12,283 nt of DNA from an uncultured Microbacteriaceae bacterium (GTDB lineage: Bacteria; Actinomycetota; Actinomycetes; Actinomycetales; Microbacteriaceae). The notes below the pieces were generated by a model, which was not told where the DNA came from, did not search any database, and saw only the letters and a list, made by a program, of their open reading frames with translations. Shown piece by piece: positions 5,368 to 12,283 of the stretch; the first letter of the stretch is position 1; each line of letters starts with the position of its first letter. A program made the position numbers and the translations under genes. The DNA is taken from NCBI GenBank assembly GCA_937896185.1, contig CALBMG010000250.1, forward strand, positions 1-12,283, read 5' to 3'.

Positions 5368-5760
5368 TTACTCCCCCGAGCCGTCAGCAACGGCCTGCGA
5401 GTCCGGCGCAGTGAACGGAATCGTGGGGCAATCACGCCACAGTCGCTCGAGGCCGTAGTACACGCGTTCTTCCTCGTGGAAAATGTGGGCGACGACGTCG
5501 CCGAAATCCAACAAAATCCAACGGCCCTCTGCTCGCCCCTCTCGGCGCAGGAGCTTTGTGCCCGCCTTGTGCATTTCGTCTTCGATTTCGCTGGCAATTG
5601 CCTGAACATTCCGTTCGTTGCGTCCCGTGATGATCACGAATGCATCGACGATGGGCATGGGGTTGGAAACGTCCAATGCCACGATGTCGAAACCCTGCTT
5701 TGCGTCAGCAGCGTTCACGATGGTTTGGACTTGCGCCTGAGTTTCGGCGGATGTGGTCAC
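5368..5760 (-). CDS. rsfS: Ribosome silencing factor RsfS
   Basis: A 130-aa RsfS (RsfA/YbeB/Iojap family) protein. RsfS binds ribosomal protein uL14 on the large subunit and blocks joining with the small subunit, slowing translation under starvation. The family features are clear: an N-terminal helix, FDIVALDVS (24-32), DAFVIITGRNERNVQAIA (39-56), and the conserved tail block beginning REGRAEGRWILLDFGDVVAH (73-92) and ending YYGLERLWRD (101-110). The last 20 residues are a non-conserved acidic tail. The start is GTG at 5760, with AAAGGGA a few bases upstream. It is the last gene of the obg-nadD cluster, 11 bp after the acidic membrane protein gene; the nadD-rsfS link is found in many bacteria. 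No terminator hairpin is visible between it and the tRNA promoter. Confidence 0.95.
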   Translation of the reverse strand: MTTSAETQAQVQTIVNAADAKQGFDIVALDVSNPMPIVDAFVIITGRNERNVQAIASEIEDEMHKAGTKLLRREGRAEGRWILLDFGDVVAHIFHEEERVYYGLERLWRDCPTIPFTAPDSQAVADGSGE

Positions 5761-5771
5761 GGTATCCCTTT

Positions 5772-7670
5772 CTAGAGGATGTCGGTAAAGAGCGCGAGAG
5801 CGCCAACTGTGATGACGATGAGGCCGAGGAAGGCCGCTACGCCGGCGTAAACGGCCGAGTTCGTCGTGGGAACTGTTTTCTTGTCGTCTTCCTCGGCAGG
5901 GCGACCAATCAGCACCAGAGCCTCCTGGGCGCGGCGCGGCGCCATCTGCACTTCTGGTGTCGATTCGATTGTCGGTTGTGCTTCATCAACGAACAGCGGA
6001 GCTGTGTCAAAAGTTTGGTTGATCGTCATGATGGGGCCGGTCAACAAAATTTCACCCGTAGCGTTCAGAGGAACGCTGAGATCCTGAGTGGGAATCTCGG
6101 GAAGAGTCAGGGTGTTAGCCGACACACCAGCATTGGAATAACCAATCCCCTGAGACGGAGCGATGTCATCATCGTTTTCCTCGTACACCTGCTCGCGCCA
6201 ACCACCCTCGATGGGCAGATCGATGGGTGCAGTCAAGTTTGCGATGTTTGGAATCGATGCCGGCGAAAGCCCCTCGGGGTTGGGGTCAGGAACCTCCACC
6301 TCGGGAAGGTCATGTTCGACGGGAACAAGCTCATACTCGTGGTCGTCGATAGGGTGCTGCGGAATTACACGGAATTCGTATTCGTCCTGCTCCACATGCG
6401 CGATGGGCGCAGTATCGAGTTGAACAGCAGGAATCTCGGCTGGCTCGTAATCGGCTTCGTGGTCGACGCCCGAAACGTCTTCGTCGTCCTCGGCTTCGGC
6501 TGCAGCTTCGAGGGCTTCAGCAGCAACTTCCTCTACGTCCTTGGTTTCGGAATCAGACTCTTCGGGTTTGTCTGTTTCAGGATTGTCAGCAACTTCAGCA
6601 TCGATTTCTGCATCGATTTCGCTGTCGTGGTCCGTGCCGGGTTCTGCGAGGATTTCCGGTTCGAGTTCGACGTCGAGTTCGACGTCGAACTCAACAACGG
6701 GCACATGCTCAGCAGGCGTTACGTCGACAGGAAGTCCGAGACTCCACGTGACAGGAGCGTTGACGGCATCCTGGTCAGCTTCACCCAGCCAACGGTCGAT
6801 ATCGTCCTCGTCGAGTTCTTCTTCGATAACAGGATCTGTTTCAATGACAGCATCAAGTGCGATGTCAGGCTCGTCCTCATCGTCGCTGTCGCCCTCTGCA
6901 TCAACGATTTCGTCCGAGGATTCTGCATCGATGTCAACTTCGCCACCGTCGATTACGTCAGTGGCTTCGGCCCCGATTTTATCAACAGGCTCGACATCCG
7001 AGGCCTGTTGGTCATCCTCGAGCACCTCGTCGTCACTCGAAATCTCAATCGGCTCGGGTCGGGTAACCGGTGGTACGACATGGGTTACTGGGGTATCCGC
7101 AGCTGAGTCGTCAACTGGGTCCTCGGCTGAAGTTTCGCCCGACTCCAGTTGCTCGTCGTGAGTTCCGTCAGCAACGATCTCGGGGGCTTCATCCTCGAGG
7201 CTCGCAACACTGGAATCGGAAGAATTAACAGGCAGGTCAGGGGTGGATTCTGCCGCCACATCAGGCTCTGCATGGTCATGAGCAACTGGCGTTGATTCCT
7301 GAATCGCGTCGGCCATGAAGGACGGAACAGCGTGATCAAACACCGGAGGTTCCACAGTGGGCTTCGGAAGCGTCGGCAGAACACCGGATTCCATGAGCAG
7401 TCGACGCTCGCGTCGAGGCATGAATGTCGGAGTCGGTGCGATGACAGGTGCATCAGGTTGCTCCGCTTGTGACTCAACAACTGAATCGGAAGAATCGGTA
7501 ATCGTGTTTGTCGAGTCGTCGTCCGATGTGGGAGCAGAGGGCTCAGCCTGTGTGATGACAGGCAAGGAACCCGTGTTTGACAGTCCCCCAAACCAGCCGC
7601 GCTGGGCAGCACGTTCCGCCTCGCGGCGTGCACGGCGCGAAGGCAGCTGGGGAATGGACTCGTCAGTCAT
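5772..7670 (-). CDS. Large acidic, disordered, tail-anchored membrane protein (632 aa)
   Basis: A 632-aa protein of no characterised family; proteins with a similar N-terminus and a C-terminal helix occupy the nadD-rsfS gap in Microbacteriaceae. It has a basic start, SRRARREAERAAQR (11-24), a second basic motif MPRRERRLLMESG (84-96), then a very Asp/Glu-rich, low-complexity middle (about 150-460) that is probably disordered. A less acidic segment (about 465-590) contains PLNATGEILLTGPIMTI (534-550). One membrane helix, NSAVYAGVAAFLGLIVITVG (604-623), lies almost at the C-terminus, so the bulk is on one side of the membrane, most likely the cytoplasm (tail-anchored). No signal peptide is seen. 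ATG at 7670 is chosen; GAGGG sits 2 nt upstream, which is close, and TTG at 7679 is an alternative. Two 12-bp tandem duplications suggest growth by slippage. Function unknown. Confidence 0.8.
   Translation of the reverse strand: MTDESIPQLPSRRARREAERAAQRGWFGGLSNTGSLPVITQAEPSAPTSDDDSTNTITDSSDSVVESQAEQPDAPVIAPTPTFMPRRERRLLMESGVLPTLPKPTVEPPVFDHAVPSFMADAIQESTPVAHDHAEPDVAAESTPDLPVNSSDSSVASLEDEAPEIVADGTHDEQLESGETSAEDPVDDSAADTPVTHVVPPVTRPEPIEISSDDEVLEDDQQASDVEPVDKIGAEATDVIDGGEVDIDAESSDEIVDAEGDSDDEDEPDIALDAVIETDPVIEEELDEDDIDRWLGEADQDAVNAPVTWSLGLPVDVTPAEHVPVVEFDVELDVELEPEILAEPGTDHDSEIDAEIDAEVADNPETDKPEESDSETKDVEEVAAEALEAAAEAEDDEDVSGVDHEADYEPAEIPAVQLDTAPIAHVEQDEYEFRVIPQHPIDDHEYELVPVEHDLPEVEVPDPNPEGLSPASIPNIANLTAPIDLPIEGGWREQVYEENDDDIAPSQGIGYSNAGVSANTLTLPEIPTQDLSVPLNATGEILLTGPIMTINQTFDTAPLFVDEAQPTIESTPEVQMAPRRAQEALVLIGRPAEEDDKKTVPTTNSAVYAGVAAFLGLIVITVGALALFTDIL
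6598..6621. repeat. 12-bp tandem duplication within the acidic protein gene
   Basis: GCATCGATTTCT and GCATCGATTTCG stand side by side, differing only in the last base. On the coding strand they give the repeated EIDA of EIDAEIDAEV (residues 351-360). Confidence 0.75.
6661..6691. repeat. 12-bp tandem repeat (about 2.6 copies) within the acidic protein gene
   Basis: TCGAGTTCGACG occurs twice in perfect tandem (6661-6672, 6673-6684), then a partial third copy TCGAACT. It encodes the repeated acidic unit in VEFDVELDVELE (residues 326-337). Confidence 0.8.
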
Positions 7671-7675
7671 AACCC

Positions 7676-8266
7676 TCAACGATACAACGAGTGCTTGGCA
7701 ATGTACTGCACAACCCCATCTGGCACCAGGTACCAGACGGGTGAGCCGTGTGCCACACGGGTCCTGCAGTCGGTAGATGAAATCGAGAGGGCGGGCACTT
7801 CAAGGCGCGAAATGTGTTCGGCGGGAAGACCCGAAACACTGAGGTGGTGACCCGGACGCGTCACAGCAACAAAATGGGCGAGAGACCACAACTGATCGTG
7901 GTCTTTCCACTCAATGATTTGCGCAATAGCATCGGCACCGGAAATAAAGAACAGGTCAGCATCGGGATGAGCTGCCTGGACGTCTCGCAACGTATCGACT
8001 GTGTAGGTCGGACCATTACGGTCAATGTCAACACGAGAGACGGTGAAACGAGGGTTTGATGCTGTCGCGATGACCGTCATCAGGTAACGGTGTTCACTGG
8101 GTGAAACGTCACGCTTGTGATACGGGACACCTGTGGGGACAAAGATAACTTCGTCAAGAGCGAAGCTCTGTGCCACCTCACTGGCCGCAACAAGGTGACC
8201 GTGATGAATGGGGTCGAAAGTGCCACCCATGACACCAATACGGCGTCGTGTGGCTCGTTCGGTCAC
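7676..8266 (-). CDS. nadD: Nicotinate-nucleotide adenylyltransferase
   Basis: A 196-aa NadD of usual length. It joins nicotinate mononucleotide and ATP to make deamido-NAD, the step shared by the de novo and Preiss-Handler NAD routes. The nucleotidyltransferase motif [12 protein letters not shown] (14-25) is intact, with the two ATP-binding histidines in [16 protein letters not shown] (42-53), GPTYTVDTL (85-93) and ISGADA (108-113) are the usual substrate-site segments. The C-terminal ATP-binding motif reads SISSTDCR (161-168); the residue before the arginine is usually isoleucine or valine. The start is GTG at 8266, with only a weak ribosome binding site, 6 bp after the small upstream gene, so coupling is likely. 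Its stop lies 5 bp before the acidic protein start. Confidence 0.96.
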   Translation of the reverse strand: MTERATRRRIGVMGGTFDPIHHGHLVAASEVAQSFALDEVIFVPTGVPYHKRDVSPSEHRYLMTVIATASNPRFTVSRVDIDRNGPTYTVDTLRDVQAAHPDADLFFISGADAIAQIIEWKDHDQLWSLAHFVAVTRPGHHLSVSGLPAEHISRLEVPALSISSTDCRTRVAHGSPVWYLVPDGVVQYIAKHSLYR

Positions 8267-8272
8267 GAGTGC

Positions 8273-8449
8273 CTAGTGGTGGTCGTGACCAGCCGAGGAG
8301 TTACGAGGGTTACGCTTGGACACCTCACGGTTGGCCAGTGCAGCGACAGCCAGCAACGCAAAACCTGCGGCAAAGGTGGCAGCCCATGCCCATGCAGGCA
8401 TGACGAGCGGTGCGAGTTCCTCGGACGCGAGGATCTGTGCGATAACCAT
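8273..8449 (-). CDS. Small single-pass membrane protein between proA and nadD (58 aa)
   Basis: A short gene found by reading this gap on the minus strand. It encodes 58 residues: an N-terminal segment MVIAQILASEELAPLVMPAW (1-20), one membrane helix AWAATFAAGFALLAVAALAN (21-40), and a basic, polar tail REVSKRNPRN ending HDHH. The positive charge after the helix suggests a cytoplasmic C-terminus. AGGAG lies 6 nt before the ATG, one of the better ribosome binding sites in the window. It fits the operon without disturbance: 42 bp after proA and 6 bp before nadD. Small membrane proteins of this size and position are familiar in Microbacteriaceae genomes, from memory, with no assigned function. A histidine-rich end could bind metal, but this is a guess. 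Confidence 0.8.
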   Translation of the reverse strand: MVIAQILASEELAPLVMPAWAWAATFAAGFALLAVAALANREVSKRNPRNSSAGHDHH

Positions 8450-8491
8450 GACGACTCCTAAAATCTGTGGTGCACGGTGTGTGGTTCTAGC

Positions 8492-9754
8492 CTACTGCCG
8501 CCACTGCCCATTTCCACGCACAACCCATTTGGTGCTCGTAAGTTCTGGCAAACCCATTGGACCGCGTGCGTGCAGCTTTTGCGTAGAAATTCCGACCTCT
8601 GCACCGAAACCGAATTCTCCACCGTCGGTGAAACGGGTCGAAGCGTTGACCATCACGACAGCGGAATCTACTTCCGAAAGGAACTTTTCCGCATTCGCCA
8701 TGTTGTTCGTGATGATCGACTCGGTGTGTCGTGTTGAGTGAGCACGAATGTGGTCGATTGCGGCGTCCAAATCGGCGACAACGCGCACGGCCACATCCAT
8801 TGACAGGTACTCTTTGCCCCAGTCTTCTGCAGTGGCGGGAACGATGTGCTCGAACTTTTCGGAAGCAGTTTCGTCCGCGTGAATCACAACACCACTGTCG
8901 TGCAAACGTTCCAAAATAGTGGGCAAGACTCGCTCGGCTGCTTCGGCATGAACCAACACGGTTTCGACAGCGTTGCAGACCCCCACGCGTTGGGTTTTTG
9001 CGTTGTGGATGATGTCGGACGCCATCTGAACGTCAGCGCTGTCGTCCACAAAAATATGCACCACACCGGCGCCCGTTTCGATGACGGGGACACTGGAGTC
9101 ACTCACCACAGCGTTGATCAGCTGCGCACTGCCCCGGGGCACCAACACATCGATGTACCCACGTGCATTCATCAAACGCTGAGCGCCCTCACGGCCGTAG
9201 GCGTCAATCGAGCTGACCGCAGCACGGGGCAACCCCACCGACTCCAGAGCGTCACCAATAACATTGATGATTACACGGTTCGAATTCTCGGCGTCACTGC
9301 CCCCGCGCAGGACCGCAGCGTTGCCCGATTTCAGGCAAATCGCGGCAAGATCCACCGTGACGTTCGGACGTGCCTCATAGATGGCTCCCACGACACCAAA
9401 CGGGACTCGAATCTGTGTCAGTTGCAGACCGTTGGGCAATGTGCTGCCGCGCAATACTTCACCAATGGGATCTGGCAACACGGAAATGTCACGCACGGCT
9501 GAGGCCAGGGCCTCGACTCGTTCGGGGGTCAGAGTGAGGCGATCCTGCAACCCCGCGGGCATCTGGGCAGCCACTCCCCTGTCGACGTCACGACGATTTG
9601 CCGAGACGATTTCGGTGGTATGGGCCACCAGTGCGGTAGCGATTGCATCCAATGCAGCGTTTTTCTGCACCGTAGTTGCGCGAGCCAGAGCATACGAGGC
9701 CAGCTTCGCTTCCTCAAGAATTGTCGTAAACCCGTCGAATTGCTGCTCTGTCAT
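8492..9754 (-). CDS. proA: Glutamate-5-semialdehyde dehydrogenase
   Basis: A 420-aa gamma-glutamyl phosphate reductase of normal length. It reduces gamma-glutamyl phosphate with NADPH to glutamate-5-semialdehyde, the second step of proline synthesis, and takes its unstable substrate from ProB. Aldehyde dehydrogenase-fold landmarks are present: PFGVVGAIYEARPNVTVD (118-135), KSGNAAVLRGGSDA (142-155), the catalytic cysteine C260 in QRVGVCNAVET, and the C-terminal STRFTDGGEFGFGAEVGIST (372-391). The ATG at 9754 lies 20 bp after the proB stop and has only a weak ribosome binding site, consistent with expression as part of the operon. Confidence 0.97.
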   Translation of the reverse strand: MTEQQFDGFTTILEEAKLASYALARATTVQKNAALDAIATALVAHTTEIVSANRRDVDRGVAAQMPAGLQDRLTLTPERVEALASAVRDISVLPDPIGEVLRGSTLPNGLQLTQIRVPFGVVGAIYEARPNVTVDLAAICLKSGNAAVLRGGSDAENSNRVIINVIGDALESVGLPRAAVSSIDAYGREGAQRLMNARGYIDVLVPRGSAQLINAVVSDSSVPVIETGAGVVHIFVDDSADVQMASDIIHNAKTQRVGVCNAVETVLVHAEAAERVLPTILERLHDSGVVIHADETASEKFEHIVPATAEDWGKEYLSMDVAVRVVADLDAAIDHIRAHSTRHTESIITNNMANAEKFLSEVDSAVVMVNASTRFTDGGEFGFGAEVGISTQKLHARGPMGLPELTSTKWVVRGNGQWRQ

Positions 9755-9774
9755 GCCGTAATTCTAAGCGGAAA

Positions 9775-10548
9775 TTAGCGCTCGGCGGGCTCGAACCACG
9801 TACCCACTTCGGCGCCATCCAGTGCCTCAGCGATGAGTGGCGTCGCCGTGAGGATAACGGGAATGCCCTCTGCAGTGGCATATTTTGCTGCCGCAATCTT
9901 TGTCGAGGCGCCACCCGTACCCACGCCGGCAGCTCCAATATCGCCAATCTCGACACCCGAAAGATCGTCGCCGGCAGTAACAAATTCGATGCGCTGCGCG
10001 CCCTCGTGATGCGGAGGCTTTGTGTAGAGCGCATCGACATCGGACAGCAAGACCAACAAGTCAGCCCCAACCAGTTCAGCCACCAGGGCAGCCAGTCGGT
10101 CGTTGTCACCAAAGCGAATTTCCGCGGTAGCAACCGTGTCGTTTTCGTTAATGATGGGGAACATGCGCATACCCAAGAGGCGGTCCAAGGCCAACTGTGC
10201 GTTCTGACGATTCGACGGATGGTCGAGGTCACCCGCAGTCAGCAACACCTGAGCTGCAACGATGTCGTGACGGTTAAGCGATTCCTGGTATCGGTTCATC
10301 AGCATGTTCTGACCCACTGCCGCAGCAGCCTGCTGACCGGGCAGGTCATCGGGACGACCCGTCAGACCCAGGATGGGCAAAGCAGTGGCGATGGCGCCAC
10401 TGGTAACAAGCACTACTTCCGTACCGCGAGCAAAGGCGTGAGCCAGCGCATCAACAATCAGATGAATGTTTCCTGCGTTCTCACCACTGATGGACGACGA
10501 ACCGACTTTGACGACGATGCGTTGTGCGTTGAGTACTGCCTCGCGCAC
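9775..10548 (-). CDS. proB: Glutamate 5-kinase, short form without PUA domain
   Basis: A 257-aa amino acid kinase-fold enzyme that phosphorylates glutamate to gamma-glutamyl phosphate, the first and regulated step of proline synthesis. Seen: KVGSSS (14-19) phosphate loop, VTSGAIA (48-54), INENDTVA (133-140), FGDNDRLAALVA (146-157), LLSDVDALY (167-175), and the nucleotide-binding GVGTGGASTKIAAA (208-221). The chain ends about 36 residues later, so the roughly 100-residue C-terminal PUA domain of the E. coli type is absent; short forms of this kind are known in other bacteria. The start is GTG at 10548, with GAGGA about 8 nt upstream, 3 bp after the obg stop. Feedback inhibition by proline cannot be judged from sequence alone. 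Confidence 0.96.
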   Translation of the reverse strand: MREAVLNAQRIVVKVGSSSISGENAGNIHLIVDALAHAFARGTEVVLVTSGAIATALPILGLTGRPDDLPGQQAAAAVGQNMLMNRYQESLNRHDIVAAQVLLTAGDLDHPSNRQNAQLALDRLLGMRMFPIINENDTVATAEIRFGDNDRLAALVAELVGADLLVLLSDVDALYTKPPHHEGAQRIEFVTAGDDLSGVEIGDIGAAGVGTGGASTKIAAAKYATAEGIPVILTATPLIAEALDGAEVGTWFEPAER

Positions 10549-10551
10549 GGT

Positions 10552-12129
<1,578 letters not shown>

Positions 12130-12133
12130 CTAT

Positions 12134-12283
12134 TTACGCAGCTTCGACGATGTTGACGACCTTGCCGTCATAAATCTTGCCGACTTCCGGCTCCTCGACG
12201 ATGCCGAGGATGTCGCTCTCCTTCATGATCAGGAGTTCCTCGCCGTCGATCTTGACCTCGGTGCCCGACCACTTGCCGAACAG
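12134..12283 (-). CDS. groES: Co-chaperonin GroES, C-terminal part, proteobacterial type (5' end outside window)
   Basis: The last 49 codons and TAA stop of a GroES (Cpn10), the lid of the GroEL folding chamber. The visible part starts [19 protein letters not shown] and continues [11 protein letters not shown], the C-terminal half of the GroES beta-barrel. [10 protein letters not shown] is the proteobacterial, especially alphaproteobacterial, wording; actinobacterial GroES reads roughly LYSKYGGTEVKYxGEEYL here. After GIVE, where GroES usually ends, there are about 19 extra residues ([19 protein letters not shown]). Codon use differs from its neighbour: 43 of 49 codons end in G or C, against 15 of the first 26 codons of obg. 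No groEL follows; a hairpin and obg do. It is either a transferred gene or part of a chimeric contig. Confidence 0.85.
   Translation of the reverse strand: MFGKWSGTEVKIDGEELLIMKESDILGIVEEPEVGKIYDGKVVNIVEAA

Noticed and set aside
5640..7106. 488-codon open frame on the + strand
   Set aside because: It lies opposite the acidic protein gene. Repeated GAC/GAA/GTC codons of an Asp/Glu-rich gene keep the opposite strand free of stops. The translation is compositionally odd and matches no family.

Overview
The window looks like chromosomal DNA of an actinobacterium, most likely a member of Microbacteriaceae with mid-50s percent GC. The evidence is the gene order obg-proB-proA-small membrane protein-nadD-acidic membrane protein-rsfS-tRNA-Ala, together with the actinobacterial character of the proteins. 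Family placement is inferred from memory of gene order, not from a search. Coding density is very high: the longest stretches without a gene are about 150 bp (1402-1554) and 110 bp (2467-2576). No mobile element, CRISPR array or phage gene is visible.

Region by region. 1-1401: the 3' end of a formimidoylglutamase gene (hutG, + strand) runs tail to tail, with a 4-bp overlap, into a glutaryl-CoA dehydrogenase-like acyl-CoA dehydrogenase (- strand). 1402-2109: a short divergent promoter region, then a hotdog-fold thioesterase (+) that may be translated from a leaderless mRNA. 2110-3028: an HxlR-type regulator (-) and a DoxX membrane protein (+) are divergent across a 110-bp gap carrying three copies of an operator-like TTAC-N5-GTAA motif; doxX ends at a strong terminator hairpin. 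2986-5302 (-): tRNA-Ala(GGC), an MFS exporter, a uridine kinase-like P-loop protein with a damaged Walker A motif, and a small membrane protein lie in line with almost no spacing. 5368-12069 (-): the conserved housekeeping cluster obg, proB, proA, a 58-aa membrane protein, nadD, a 632-aa acidic tail-anchored protein and rsfS, with gaps of 3 to 42 bp, probably one operon. Within it Obg and RsfS act on ribosome assembly and activity, ProB and ProA make the proline precursor, and NadD makes NAD.

The right end (12134-12283) is the strangest part. It holds the last 49 codons of a GroES that looks proteobacterial (probably alphaproteobacterial), with much higher third-position GC than obg, followed by a perfect 13-bp hairpin that ends 24 bp before the obg start codon. 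In actinobacteria rplU-rpmA normally lie here. Either a foreign groES was inserted or, more simply, the contig is chimeric at this end.

No clear new defence, toxin or biosynthetic system is present. The best leads are the groES junction, the HxlR operator array, the pseudokinase-like protein and two poorly described membrane proteins built into the housekeeping operon.
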